Shown: positions 33,545-45,808, counted from the stretch's first letter. The stretch is DNA of 64,000 nt from Timema cristinae (GCA_039000515.1 JBCFYV010011164.1:36677521-36741520), one strand, 5' to 3'. Made by a program: numbers and translations. The notes: generated by a model not told the origin, from the letters alone.

Positions 33545-34113
33545 CAAATGATCCAAAGCGTCACCCTCGTAATAGACTAGACTGCCGGTAACGGGATGAC
33601 CGGGAATCGAACCCTTGTCAGGTGTTCTGAGGTGGTTTTCCCGCACCACATTACATCCACACAAATGTAGGTACACTTCCTATAAATTTAACCTTACTCA
33701 TCCCTAACACACTAGAGAAGCGGCTCCCTACTTTCTTTTTTTTTTTTTGCTTGAGCACCCCTTGCAACTCATCTCCATAAATTGTGCCCTTAATATTAGT
33801 AAAAGTTTAATTTAATACATTAGTAGTTATTTCGGAGATTTTTGTTTCAACTGAAAATACAAGGGCAAATAATGGGATTAAAAAACAATGTGATAACAAG
33901 GCCCGAATCATCCTTCGCCATAGAGTTAAGTTTATTTTACAACTTTCAACTGATCTTTTGTCGTACACTGCTGACATTTTTAGTCTTTTCCGCAGTTATT
34001 TAAACATTTTTTCATACTCCCAAATGTTCTGGAACGCACCCCACGTTGGGAATCACTGCAATAGAGTAATTTGATATTGTGCGTTTAAATCGGACGGGTA
34101 GTGAGACGTGATG
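33545..34113 (+). mobile_element. SINE-B copy split by a hAT MITE
   Basis: Head and body run to 33717 (aagcgtcaccctcgtaatag, gactgccggtaacgggat, cttactcatccctaacacac), and the tail resumes at 34067 (taatttgatattgtgcgttt, aatcggacgggtagtgagac). The gap is exactly the MITE at 33718-34058 plus one duplication copy. Confidence 0.85.
33718..34058. mobile_element. hAT-type MITE inserted in SINE-B
   Basis: The left end aagcggctccctac and the complement of the right end, cagtgattcccaac, are imperfect TIRs. The flanks cactagag (33710-33717) and caatagag (34059-34066) differ at one base. It is 341 bp, with a T-rich run just inside the left end and no coding capacity. Confidence 0.85.
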
Positions 34114-35935
34114 ACAAATAGTCCTTGTGTTAAAACGAGCACATACAAAAAAATTGGCTCTCTCTTAATCTGGGCTATTCGCTCTTATAATGAACATGGT
34201 CTATTAGCATTTTATAAGTGATGACACATAAAGGTTTTGGTGACTTCACTTAAATCATATGATTGGGTACTCTAAATGGGAGAATTATTTGCTTGTTGGG
34301 TAAAACTATAGTAAGTTTTTGGTAGGAAGGATCATATCTAACGGCTATAAAAGTTTTTAAAATTACTTTAAGACGTTCATAAGCCAATCCATACAATCTG
34401 AAACTGTCGCTTTTGATATATATTATCAATATCTCTAAGATAACACTAAAATTAAAGTAAATGTTATCAATGTTAACAGCAAAAATATTTTATTTTTTAG
34501 GAGGTTCTTCATACCATATTCCTGCTATAGAAAACTGGAGCGGTTTTGGTCTTTGTTGTAATACACGAGACCCTATTTCGCTTGGACTTGAACGCTTTTA
34601 TCAATAAAACCACGGAGGGATACATGCCTCTGAATAACCTTTTAGTTTCCCTATGCAAAAAAATGGTGGCAAAAGAGAATCTGAGGTTCTTATGAATAAT
34701 AATTATTATATCATGTGCGTGTACTAGGTAAATATGGATGCCGTAGTCTTCACCCCCTGTGTGTAGTGTACTTCACCCTCCTTGCCCCTTCACTCCAACA
34801 CACCTTTTTTTTTTATATGAGCCTTCGCTTTTGTATTTCTCGTTCACAATCTAAGGGCACAGAGAATTTCATATTATTATGTATGGAACCCTGATAACTC
34901 TTAAGCTAACGTTGCCTCTTGTCAAATTCAAATTTTCTGTTCGATAGCCTTTCAATTTTTCCTCCCCTCTCATTTATGAGGTTCCCCCGTCCCCACTCTG
35001 AGGAAAAAAAAAAAAAAATATATTGCCGAGAAGTTTGTAGAGCGTGGTATTAACATAAACTTCTTTTGTAGCCAAGTGTTACTAAGTAGAAATACTTTTC
35101 AATGGAAGAGGGAAAGTGTTGGAAGGTTTGTTAGATGGGGGTGCAGGGTAACCCTTTCTTCATATATTTTGTACGTGCCCTTTTTTCCATACCCTAAAAT
35201 ATATCTTCAACTGTTACTGCCCCCTAGCAGTTTAAGTCGTTTTAAAAACGTTTGCGAATAAAGGAATATATGGCGTTGAATGCCTTGTGGAATAGAACTT
35301 ACTTATTTTTTTCATACAAAAACAATGTAATGATAAAGTGAGTGGTGTGATAATAAAAAAAAATCAATCTTGAGATTTTGTTAAAAATTTAGCTTTAGTG
35401 TCCATCCAATTATGAAAAATTAATTTTGGGAATATCTGAGCATTTTTCTAGAACTAAAGTGGTGAAACCATTTTTTTTTTCAAATTTAAAAATAAATATA
35501 AAAATAAATACATATGTTTTTCTATCTTTTTATCTATTACAACCCTAGGAAACTCCTCACTACACAGCATGTAAAAGTATAATTTATAAGACTTTGAACT
35601 TTTATTTGCATAGTTTGCCGCCATATGATCAAGCGCTGTGATCGCCACATATCTTTGTAATGATTAATGAAAATATGACGTATAATAAATAACGGGCTGA
35701 TTATGATTGATTTACACAAGCTCTACTAGAAATCCCTAGCGTAGATTGGATAAATAAATATTATATTGTTAATTTCATTTGAAACCTTGTATCATCTGTG
35801 ATGAATCGTTGAAATAAATAATATAAATAATTTGAGTATGAATTTTCCATAAACTAAATGGAACGTTACACCGCACAGATATTCTCACTACTTTACTTAA
35901 ATTATATTTATAGCGTGTAAGATAAATGAAATGTG
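34114..35935. other. AT-rich stretch with no supported gene
   Basis: Short open frames at 35076-35261 and 35454-35719 show no domain. C-rich and T-rich patches near 34760-34820 and 34965-35020 are low complexity. Confidence 0.4.

Positions 35936-35937
<2 letters not shown>

Positions 35938-35974
<37 letters not shown>
35938..35974. repeat. (AT)n microsatellite
   Basis: An uninterrupted AT run just upstream of the 36008 SINE-B. It gives the run of Tyr-Ile repeats in the minus-strand frame there, which is not a gene. Confidence 0.95.
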
Positions 35975-35978
<4 letters not shown>

Positions 35979-36007
35979 CATGATGGTAAAACAATATCGA
36001 ATGTCAC

Positions 36008-36272
36008 CCGCCTCGGTGGCGTAGTTGGCTAACGCGCTTGTCGTGTTGAGCTCGACTGCTGAGGACGGGAGATCGAGGTTCGAATCTCGGTCGGGTGAAC
36101 TGGGGGTGGTTTTTCCTAAATGGTTTTCCACTTTCCCTCCACGCAAATGCGGGTTCACTTCCTTTAATTCAACCTTCCCAATTCCTAATCCCTTAGTGTA
36201 ATCAGTACTTAAGCGTATAACCCGAACGGGTAGTAAGACGCGGTGCTAAATAATAATAATAATAATAATAAA
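36008..36272 (+). mobile_element. SINE-B, best-preserved full-length copy
   Basis: The head ccgcctcggtggcgtagttg, the ggctaacgcgcttgtc segment, the B box (gaggttcgaatctcgg), the body (acgcaaatgcgggttcactt) and the tail aacccgaacgggtagtaaga end in aataataata. The flanks aatatcgaatgtcac (35993-36007) and aatatcgcatgtcac (36273-36287) differ at one of 15 bases. This copy is a good family reference. Confidence 0.96.
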
Positions 36273-36289
36273 AATATCGCATGTCACCA

Positions 36290-37333
36290 AAGAGTATACA
36301 TAAAAAAATACAATGTTGCAAAAACATATTATTAAATTTGTTCTGTACATTTTCAACTCCCCATTTTTTTTTTTTATTTATACCAATAAATTTGCATATG
36401 GCTCAGAAAATGTTGATTTTATAAAAACAATATTTCAATAAAAGTTTTATATATCTAAGACTTTGCGATGATACGTTATTTCGTGGCCCTAAATTAACGG
36501 AGATATGATCCAAATTGGAAATTTTTGTTTAATCCAAGGATCCTCAAAGACATTTTCAAGAGAAAATTAGATGCGCAATTGTTTATAATATTAAACAATG
36601 CCTGGATACGAACTTAAATCGAAACCGATAGATATGATTTTGAGAAAATTTGTGTTTTCTCTCCAAATAAACCACCTTTAATTTTAGGGTTGGATAACTA
36701 ACTAAGAAGAACCTTCTGAGGAACCTTTGAACATCCTAAACACACAGATTTAACCAGATCAGTAAAATGGTTTTGGCTCTAGGCCGAGATAGAGACAGGG
36801 GTAGACAGACAGACGGTATCGTGAAAACCACATTTCTAGCTTCAGGAGGTCATGAAAGTAGACTACTATCAATATCTCGAGCTCAATTTCTTATGATCAC
36901 AATAAGCCCTTTCTATTAGGGTTCAAGAGAAAGTAAAAAAAAAAACTTGTGTATGAATTGAGCGTTTATTTTCATCCTTGGATTATAGGCCTAGTTGAGT
37001 TCTAGAAATTTGCTCAATCATTTAGACTTTTAACAATAGTGGTAATAATACAATGGTTTTTGAAAATGTTGTAGACCTAAATTATAAAACCTGACATTTA
37101 CTTTAAAATAATATTATATATTTTACTGGTGTTAATATTCAAATAGATTACTCAGAATGTCACCCAACAGGATGAATTATCTCATATGTCGTAGCTAGCT
37201 CATAGTATAATAAGGCTGGTGTTTAAGTGCCCTCCTCATACTTTAATAAATTTTATTTATTACAATTTAATAATGACACAAAGTGTAGAATGTTAACCCC
37301 TCAGTGTATCAAGCTAATCTTGATAAAGATAAT
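36290..37333. other. AT-rich stretch with a shared decayed repeat
   Basis: The 36770-36840 text (ggttttggctctaggccgag, then gacagacagacggtatcgtg and aaaccacat) has a counterpart near 48180-48260 (ttttggttatggctccagag, gagacagacggactgt, gaaaccattt). This points to a dispersed repeat too decayed to name. Confidence 0.4.
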
Positions 37334-37335
37334 AT

Positions 37336-37540
37336 ACAGGGTGGGGCAGAAACAATTAAGCGATTAGTAACTTGAAATGTAAATATTCGTTATCTAAATA
37401 AAAGAAAAATACATGCTACCCTTTTTCATTTTTTGAAGTTAACGTCACTCAGGTGAGCTCCACTGGACGTCAGGCAATGCTCAGCACGTTGTCATCACTT
37501 TCCTCAGCATAGATTATCTAGTTGTTTCCACCCCACCATG
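37336..37540. mobile_element. Tc1/mariner-type MITE
   Basis: The left end cagggtggggcagaaacaat pairs with the complement of the right end, catggtggggtggaaacaac. TA dinucleotides flank it at 37334-37335 and 37541-37542. It is 205 bp and non-coding, an internal-deletion derivative. Confidence 0.82.
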
Positions 37541-37542
37541 TA

Positions 37543-38728
37543 TTTAGCATTATCAAACAATATCTAGCCGATATTTTCTCTATCCACCTTCCCAAGAATG
37601 AGTCTCTTGTCAGGGTGGCCTAAGACACGGGTCGGGAGGTATCGCGTGAAATTGTTGTTAGAAACTGAGGAAAGTTTTAAAAGTTTATTTAAAAAGGAAA
37701 TACTAGTGTATACAATAGAAATAGTCTACAAAATGTACAATGGAAGTAAAGAATCCATCAATCAAACCTCAGTTGTTCCAAAGTGAGTCCCTAGCCCTGT
37801 TTTCTAGTGCTCGTGAATTCCACATCTGATTCCCTCACGAACGCGACAAAAACTTGATTGCTGTTAATAGCTCAAGAGAGCTCACAATTCTTTGTTTAAA
37901 AAGGTAAAATTATTCAACTGGCACTGAAAGTATGTTAATATAATGCATTGGGTGTTCTGAGGCTGTGTTTGCTCAATAGCTTTCCAACTATATTTCCATG
38001 AAAATGTAGGTTTACCAACCAACCTCATCACATCTACATTAGCATAATTAGATGCAAAAAGCCAACACGGATGATAAGAATCAATGCTGATTTTACATTT
38101 AATTGTAAATCATTCTTTAGGGTTCACACTAGTTCGAATCTGAATGCCTCTATTTTTTACTTATTTCCAAAAAGAGCTTCTTGGTTGAACCATAATTCTG
38201 CTCTCTCTAAAAACGGAAGACTCTCATAATCGCTGGACTAGTATTGCCTCCTTTATTCAACCCATGGTTCAAGAAGGGATGAAAAGCTGTTCAGGGTTTT
38301 ACTCCCCCACTACCACTTCATTTTCTATATAATTCCAAGTTTTTCCCAACGCTTATTAACACCCGTCTATGTGGGCTTTGAGAGAAAATATATCCGAATA
38401 TGCTTGGTAGAAAAGTGGGAAATCAATTAGGAAAAAAAACAACACCAATTTGAGCCCCAACTTTTCCATCACCAGCCATCCAAACTATATGAACCTGACA
38501 TCCAGTCCACGTGCTCACCGATGCGGGATATTCCAGGTTAATGAGGTGCAGTGTGTTTGTTGTAAGACTATTCGTCATACATGCAGTGAATGATCCCAAA
38601 TAGGCTACCAGATTGTTTTAAATTATTATTGAAGTTTACTTTCCAAGCAGATGTATCATATCACACTACTTATAAACTAGCTCAACACATGACAGAACAC
38701 CTACACCTCTTAGGCGTGTACACAAGAG
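37543..38728. other. Two decayed SINE-B relics in non-coding DNA
   Basis: About 37950-38095 is a plus-strand relic (gggtgttctgaggctgtgtt, aacacggatgataagaatca); about 38360-38525 is a minus-strand relic (acccgtctatgtgggctttg, gtccacgtgctcaccgatgc). No coding frame is supported. Confidence 0.5.
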
Positions 38729-38861
38729 GTGGGGAGTGCGGGGGACTCAGGACCCTATAAAATGTATTTAAAATGCAATATAAATTTGCAGATTTGGACT
38801 GTCGTGTTTTGTTTGAAGGTTAAAGAGGCCAAAATATTATGTTTAATCCACCCCCCTCAAT

Positions 38862-39416
38862 CATTATGTCTGACTTTTACTCTACAAACATTATGTCTGA
38901 CCTATCCCCTACAAACATTATGTCTGACCTATCACCTACAAACATTATGTCTGACCTATCACCTACAAACATTATGTCTGACCTATCACCTACAAACATT
39001 ATGTCTGACCTATCTCCTACAAACATTATGTCTGACCTATCACCTACAAACATTATGTCTGACCTATCTCCTACAAACATTATGTCTGACCTATCCCCTA
39101 CAAACATTATGTCTGACCTATCCCCTACAAACATTATGTCTGACCTATCACCTACAAACATTATGTCTGACCTATCACCTACAAACATTATGTCTGACCT
39201 ATCACCTACAAACATTATGTCTGACCTATCACCTACAAACATTATGTCTGACCTATCACCTACAAACATTATGTCTGACCTATCTCCTACAAACATTATG
39301 TCTGACCTATCACCTACAAACATTATGTCTGACCTATCTCCTACAAACATTATGTCTGACCTATCCCTTACAAACATTATGTTTGACCCCCCCCCCCCCC
39401 TCAAACATTATGTCTG
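38862..39416. repeat. 27-bp minisatellite, about 19 units
   Basis: The unit is cattatgtctgacctatcac followed by ctacaaa. The only common variation is cac/ctc/ccc before ctaca. The period is divisible by 3, so three frames are open (TNIMSDLSP and LCLTYHLQT on plus, DIMFVGDRS on minus). A C-run near 39389 ends it. I see no start context, splice sites or unique flanking protein, so I do not call a gene. Confidence 0.96.
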
Positions 39417-39419
39417 CGC

Positions 39420-40456
39420 AGGCCCATGCTATGCTACACACTCAGCCCTAGTGTCTAGATATGTTCTATATGGAGAATAGGACCAACCTGAACACCAATA
39501 GTTACTATCAAAATCAGCACCATCTGGTATTGAACCAAGGTTTATTAGAACTTTGTTCCATCACCATAGTTAAGATGATATAAGATAGACTATACTTGTG
39601 GAAAATGTGTCATTTAGGTCTTTAATATGAAAAATATTTATACTAGAAATATTTTTTTAAGTTTTAAAATAAATCTCAAGATATATTTCATTACAGTAAA
39701 ACAAGTTTACATTGCTCCGAATAATTGAAAAAGATTTTTTTTTAAACATTACAAAGCACCGTGAAAGGTCAACTAGCTTATAAAATGGCTCGTATTTTTG
39801 AGCATCTGCTCTTTTATTCCACGGGAAAGATTATTTAGGACCTTTTTAGTGGCAAAGAAATTTGATTTAGTGTTGTTAATAAACGTCTAGAATTACTTTA
39901 TGACTATTTTAATATGTGATTAAATTGATGTATCACATTTAACACCAACAGAGGTAAAACGGTATGAGGTGATGTGGTTCCTAAACCTTTTTGGGCCTTA
40001 CTCTCAACTCAAGTATCCCCCATCCCTATTAAAAATATTTTATTAATTGAATGACTCAATAAGGAATATTATGACACAATACAATTTAAAATAGTGATAA
40101 TTAATTACACACATTCAAAATCTAATTAAAACATTTTGTTAAGTTAATTCAAAAAATTGATTAACTTTACCAAGTGATATCAACTTTTTAAATTCTAAGC
40201 TTTACCAAGTGATACCAACTCTTTAAATTCTAAAAGTAATTTAAAAAGAGTCTTAGCTACATCATTTGGTAATTACTACCTTACTGTTTACTAAATTCTT
40301 AATACATTTATGAGATTATATAAGTTTTTCAACGTCTTGTATAAAGTCACTTAACAAGCGTTTAAGATCCCCACCTCCAGTGACCCCCAGTATCCCCCTT
40401 TCCTCTTAGTGACAATCTAGGTATTCATTTCTCAAATCTTTTCTAATTGCGAAGCA
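39420..40456. other. AT-rich stretch with no supported gene
   Basis: The 39985-40400 text (cctaaacctttttgggcctt near the left, cctccagtgacccccagtat near the right) recalls hAT-like ends, but I could not pair TIRs or find a duplication. Confidence 0.35.
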
Positions 40457-40976
40457 GTTGATAAGTGTACGATGCATACACAGACCACTTGATAAGTGGT
40501 TGATGCATAGACAGACCACTTGATAAGTGTTTGATGCATATACAGACTACTTGATAAGTGTTTGATGCATATGCGGACCATTTGAAAAGTGTACGATGCA
40601 TACACAGACCACTTGATAAGTGGTTGATGCATACACAGACCACTTGATAAGTGGTTGATGCATAGACAGACCACTTGATAAGTGTTTGATGCATATACAG
40701 ACTACTTGATAAGTGTTTGATGCATATGCGGACCAGTTGATAAGTGTACGATGCATACACAGACCACTTGATAAGTGGTTGATGCATATGCGGACCATTT
40801 GATAAGTGTTCGATACATTTTGATACCATTTGATAAGTAATCGATGCATTTGTAAGACCACTTTATAAGCGTTAAATGCATTTGCGGACCACTTGATAAG
40901 CGTAACATGCACTTGCAAAGCTCTTTATAAGTGTTCAGTGCATATGTGGACAACTGGATAAGCGTTTGATGCACAT
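40457..40976. repeat. 31-bp minisatellite, about 17 units
   Basis: The unit is ttgataagtggttgatgcat followed by acacagaccac, 31 bp. Units at the right end (40850-40976) are more diverged. Because 31 is not a multiple of 3, the frame shifts each unit, giving several overlapping minus-strand frames built from the same residues (LSSGLCMHQ, LIKWSVYAS). This argues against coding. Confidence 0.95.
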
Positions 40977-41335
40977 ACAGTGGTGGCCAAAATTGTGGAC
41001 ATTTTTTAAAAAAAATCTTGTTTTTCAACTTTGCAGGCTTATAGTAAATGTTACGTTTCTCTAAATAATAATATTTATATATCAATTGAAAGATAGTTTA
41101 ATTATAAATCCAATAAAAAAATTCAAATATATTCAGTACAAATAAAGTTATGTGTTGAAAGTTACAAATGCACGCTACAATTCAATAAATACATTTTGCA
41201 GTGTTGAAATAACTCCGTACTATTTGGAGAGCAAGAAAGCCTTTCCTGTGCAGACATCAAGATTTGACAACACTGTAATTGCTATTTGTGATGAACACCC
41301 CAAAGCAGGCAGTTCTTTTTTTTTGTAACCGAATG
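40977..41335 (+). mobile_element. Tc1-like element, left end only
   Basis: The text acagtggtggccaaaattgt, followed by ggacattttt, is a Tc1-type terminal sequence placed exactly at the end of the 31-bp array. No right terminus or clear transposase motif was found. The adjoining sequence to 41335 may be its interior, later interrupted by the element at 41344. Confidence 0.45.
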
Positions 41336-41343
41336 TCTTTGAC

Positions 41344-41766
41344 CAAGGCTGTAGGCAGCCAATCATTTCAAGGGGGGGTTTGCTGGCACATCCCCCAATT
41401 GCTGGAAGCTGGAAAATAATTATAAATTCTAAACAGTTCTATAAGCTCTTTGAAGTGGGTTTTTTTCCTGGTAAAATAACCCCCTAGCTGCCAAAGGCTT
41501 GGAAAATTTCTAAATATTAAACACTTTTTGAAGTTCTGTGAAGTGTTTTTTTTATGGTAGAATAACCCCCAAAATGCCGAAGGCTAGGAAAATTTCTAAT
41601 TATTTAACACCTCTAGAAGCTCTCTGAAGTGCTTTTTGTGGTAACACAGCCCCCTAATTTGTATTTGTACCTTAATTTTGATATGATTTGAACCATAAAT
41701 AAAGCTATATATATAGTTCATAAAACTTCGTGGGGGGTTTGAACCCCCAAACGCCCCCCCCCCTTG
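41344..41766. mobile_element. CAAGG-ended non-autonomous element with 8-bp duplication and internal repeats
   Basis: It starts caaggctgtaggcagccaat and ends gcccccccccttg, with identical flanks tctttgac (41336-41343 and 41767-41774). Three ~88-bp units fill most of the interior: each has ggaaaatttctaa, a gaagttctgtgaagtg type line and gtagaataacccccaa type text (about 41395-41660). The duplication length suggests hAT; the short, imperfect TIR leaves that open. Confidence 0.75.
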
Positions 41767-41774
41767 TCTTTGAC

Positions 41775-42920
41775 TGAGATCTAAGAGAGCGTGAAGTACT
41801 TGGCTAACCATCTGTGTTTGGTTCATCAAACGTGAACGGAGACTTTAAATTCACGAACCGGGCCCTCCATTACTTATGGACTTGTTGACCAACATTAATG
41901 TGAAAAACGCTAAGTTTGCGCTCCTTACATGCTTTGTTGATTCCTTGGATTCCTTTTTATTTCAACTTGGCCATTTCTTCTCCATTTGCAAGATTTATAT
42001 TACACAAAACGCATTTTTCTTCCATCATGTGTTAACCACTCCGAACCTATATAGAAACAATAATACTAAAAAAAGGTTTTATTTCCTCCATTTAGACAGT
42101 TAATAAACACACATAGTCGATAAAGGCGGTTGAATTTTAAGTTTTCGACAGATTTTTATAAACTGAAGTTTGTATTGAATTTTTATTCAATATGTATGTT
42201 TAATGTATTTTCAATGACTTTTAGCGTTTTAATTGAAAATGACGAAATAATTTTATTATTACCGACAGCCTGGGCTTCTGCTATTTCCATCGATGCATAA
42301 TACATGCACTAGGGTTATGTAGTTTTTGCATAATTTTAATTTAAAAAGTTCAAATTATACATAAAGATTTAATATTAATACAATATATTAACAAATACAT
42401 ATCACTTAAGCGAAAGGGAGGGAGGGAGGTAAGAAGTGATTTAGACAAACAAAATATAAAAATCGTCTGAAAAAGACAGGCGAGAATGAGCTAAGAACTT
42501 TAGAATTCAAAAGTTCTATGACCATTGATCATACTAAGAATACAGAAACATTTTTTTCTAGGAAATTTTTTTACTCTTTCATTTATTTTGACTCCATTTT
42601 TGGAATAAAATGTATAGTTTTCAATATATTGATGATTTTCACTCCAGACACCAATTATTTCCGACATTTTTTCAATACGGTGGCTTATCAGGCGAGCAAA
42701 GTTGGTAGACTTTAGTCCATCGTTTTTGACATACTTTTTCCATAAGTAATCCGTTTGTAACAATTATTTTGCAATTAGTTCCAGCTAAAATTAAAGCTAG
42801 ATTGACTGGACTATAAGACTTTCTATTGAATCCACACCCTCATACTTTATCACCATCCCGTCTTCTCATCTGGACATAGAAAGAGCCACCACAGAAATAA
42901 TGTACATTTTTTATTTTATT
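41775..42920. other. AT-rich stretch with no supported gene
   Basis: Open frames at 41876-42103 (plus) and 42500-42763 (minus) are short, AT-driven and without a recognisable domain. Confidence 0.4.
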
Positions 42921-42921
42921 T

Positions 42922-43080
42922 TAAACCGTGCCTTACTACCCATTCAGGCTATAACTATGCTTATGTACTAATTACCACTCTCAGTAAAACCGACCAAGAT
43001 TCGAACCTCGATATCTCCGTCATCAGCATTATTGTCTACAGCGAGAGTAGCGGGTTAGACTATGCGGCCACCAAAGCGGG
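42922..43080 (-). mobile_element. SINE-B copy, internally shortened
   Basis: The antisense tail (aaccgtgccttactacccat) passes quickly to the head (gaccaagattcgaacctcga, gcggccaccaaagcggg). About 90 bp of body is missing compared with 36008-36272. Confidence 0.85.
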
Positions 43081-43084
43081 TAAA

Positions 43085-45560
43085 CGTATAATTAGTGTAT
43101 TCAGGCGTCTCCTCGCCGAAGGTACAGTACATTAGTAACCTACTGGCTAATATTCTCACAAACTGAGCTACGAGTGATGTAGTCAAGAAACGCATATATA
43201 TATATATGTTACATAAAAATAACGTATCAAATATTAATTTTAAATGAGAAATATTTGTAGAGACTCATATTTTAAATTTACGTAGGTACAGTACCCTCTA
43301 CTATGTCTTTATATACTCTAAGTTGAACACCACTGCCCTGGACCATGTGACCACAGGCGTGGGTACACACATGTTGAGTTAGGCTTCTTAACCAAGGGAC
43401 GAAACAATTAGTTTGGAACAGATTTTTTCAGACAACTGCCTGGAAAAAATGCTCGATAATGTAAGTTATCAACATCAGACAAAAGAAGAAATAATTAATG
43501 AAACAAAATAGAATTTCTACCGTATAAATAAAACAAAAACTTTAATTGACAATTTCAATTATTTTCCACTAATATCCCACGAATTGTCACCAATGTTTCT
43601 ATTGTGGTACTCCTCTTTAGATTGATCGTAGAGAGCACGACGATGCTGTCAAATTATTATTTCACTGTCTATTTCAGTCTCTTCTGTCATGTTAAATATA
43701 CTCAAAACACAAACCCAAGGCTATGGTGAACTGCAGGACTCTTCGCAAATGTTGAGAGCGTTAGTAAATTGCGCATGCGCCGTTTAGTTGATTCTTCAAA
43801 TATGTCGAGCGAACATTATTCTGATGGACTTTGTCAGACAATTGCTCGATGTTTGAGAAGTACATTTTTTTTATTTTAAAAATTCTATATATTATTTCTA
43901 TTGTTACATCCCTCTTTATTAACTAATACAAAACCTACAGCGATGACTAAGGTATCACTGGATAGGATCTTTTACCGATTTCTGACAGAGCATACTCAGT
44001 TTACGTCAAAACACATTGTTTAAAATTTAAGTTAAAAGAAAAATCTAACCATTTTTTGTATCAATTACTGGAAATAACCTCTCTTTGGTATCACTTCGCT
44101 GAGTATTTAATTTAAACAACCCAACAAAAGACTAATTTTTTTTGGGGGGGGGGGGAGGGGTAGTTTGAATGTGCGAAATTTTCGCAAGGGCTTACTGGTA
44201 TTATACATCTCTTTGTCGAACAGCTTTTTTTTTTGTTTACTGACCAAATTGTTTTTCTCAATGATGGTTTGATTCGCAATGAGCATTAGTAATAAGATAA
44301 AACATATGATAACCCATTCGAAATATTTTTACAATCTTTTTATGTTTTATTCTATTTTCATAGTGAATAATACAATAGTCTACTTTCAAAAATATGATTG
44401 ATTTCTTTTGTTTCCAGATTAAGTATGCAAATCTAAAAAATATTTCTTGTAGCCATACGCTTTGTGATAAAAACTAAATATACTTTTTTTTATAGTTACA
44501 CCATCACCAATATCACAAGTTAAATAATATGGATGTAGAAATATCTCTTATAAAATATGAGAAAAAGAGAATATATAATTCAAAGAAATGCAACAGTGTT
44601 CGCTTCAAGTACTGATTGAAAGCTAAAAGATTAAGAAAAAATAGTAAATAGCTAAAAAAACCAATCGAGGACAGGATCCGTACTTCCACTGGGGTCAAAT
44701 TTTGGCAAACTAGCAGTTCAGCCAACAGCACAACTTAATCAAAGGATACGAAGTTAAAACCTACCTTGTTATTGAGCATATTGATTTTATCTATTCGAAA
44801 CATATGTTTCTTTTAGCTAACTTCAAGATGTATTTATTTTATTCGTCGTTTCCCTCTAACATTAAAAAATAAGTAATATTACATTTTTATAAGAAACGTA
44901 TGAAGAAAACGAGAAAGAGGGAGGAACGAGAGAGAAAAGAAACAAAAAATATAATATTTTTTTTACAAGAGTAATATAGGTTTTATGGCTTCCATCTGTA
45001 AGATTACTTTAGACTTTTTGAAAGAAAGTATAACTCTCTCTCTCTCTCTTCAAGAGTTTGGGTGGTTGGAGTAAGGTTAGACTCGGGTGTGGGCAAAGGG
45101 GTAGGGGACTAGTAGGGTTAAGAACATGCGTTTTTATTTCACTCTTTTTTGTCTTTATTTTATTTTCTAAAGCGAAGTAGTTTTTAGAGTTAAAAGCGAT
45201 TGTATTGTACTTTCAAGAAACAGCTTCTTTACCTTATACCTGGATGTGGTGCGTGTATCTCATTTTAGGGGTGTCCGAGCCTTGTGACTAATGCCCGCGT
45301 GGTGGTAAAGCAGTATAAGGCGTTATACTCGCATTGTATTTGGTCACAATCTTTAAGTGTGTATGTGTTCGAGGGAAGAAAGGGAGAAAGGATAAAAAGG
45401 TCATGGTTCAAGTCCAGGGAGGTGAAGCTGAAGTATTTCCCCATGGTATTTTCACATCCTCCATGCTAACGGAACTTTACTTCCTCTTAGCTACACTTTT
45501 AATCTTTATCACTTAAATGGCCCCTTTACTTAAAAATTATGTTAGCAATCAACTATCACA
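43085..45560. other. AT-rich stretch; one NRF-1-like palindrome
   Basis: At 43770-43780 is tgcgcatgcgc, the classic NRF-1 type palindrome, in otherwise AT-rich DNA. A G-run lies at about 44145-44155. The 45266-45330 text (gcccgcgtggtggtaaagca) may be a distant tRNA-like relic. No gene is supported. Confidence 0.35.
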
Positions 45561-45565
45561 ATACT

Positions 45566-45808
45566 CCCTTCGGTGGCCGCGTGGTCTAACGTGCTAATTT
45601 CGTCTTGGACTAGACTGCTGAAGATGGGGAGATACGGGCTTGATCTCAGTCGATTGAATTGAGGGAGGTTTTCCTAAATAGTTTCCCACCCTCCCTCCAC
45701 GCAAATGTGGGTGCATTTCATCTCAATATAGCCTTACTAATCCCTAATCCATTAGTGTAATTGGTACATAGACGTATAATCTGAACAAGTAGTAAGACGC
45801 GGTGCTAA
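45566..45808 (+). mobile_element. SINE-B copy, near full length
   Basis: The head ccttcggtggccgcgtggtc, the body with acgcaaatgtgggtgcattt and the tail aacaagtagtaagacgcggt. The B box is altered (gggcttgatctc), so this copy's Pol III promoter is probably weak. Confidence 0.92.

Noticed and set aside
35775..36158. Minus-strand 127-codon frame
   Set aside because: It is an antisense reading of SINE-B plus the adjacent AT microsatellite.
38862..39416. CRISPR array
   Set aside because: The units are head-to-tail with no variable spacers, in DNA that is clearly eukaryotic.
38729..39480. Three long overlapping frames in the 27-bp array as repeat proteins
   Set aside because: All three follow from the period being a multiple of 3; no splice sites, unique flanking domains or start context support any of them.
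40432..41085. Four overlapping minus-strand frames in the 31-bp array
   Set aside because: The same peptide recurs in every frame because 31 is not divisible by 3; this is a repeat artefact.
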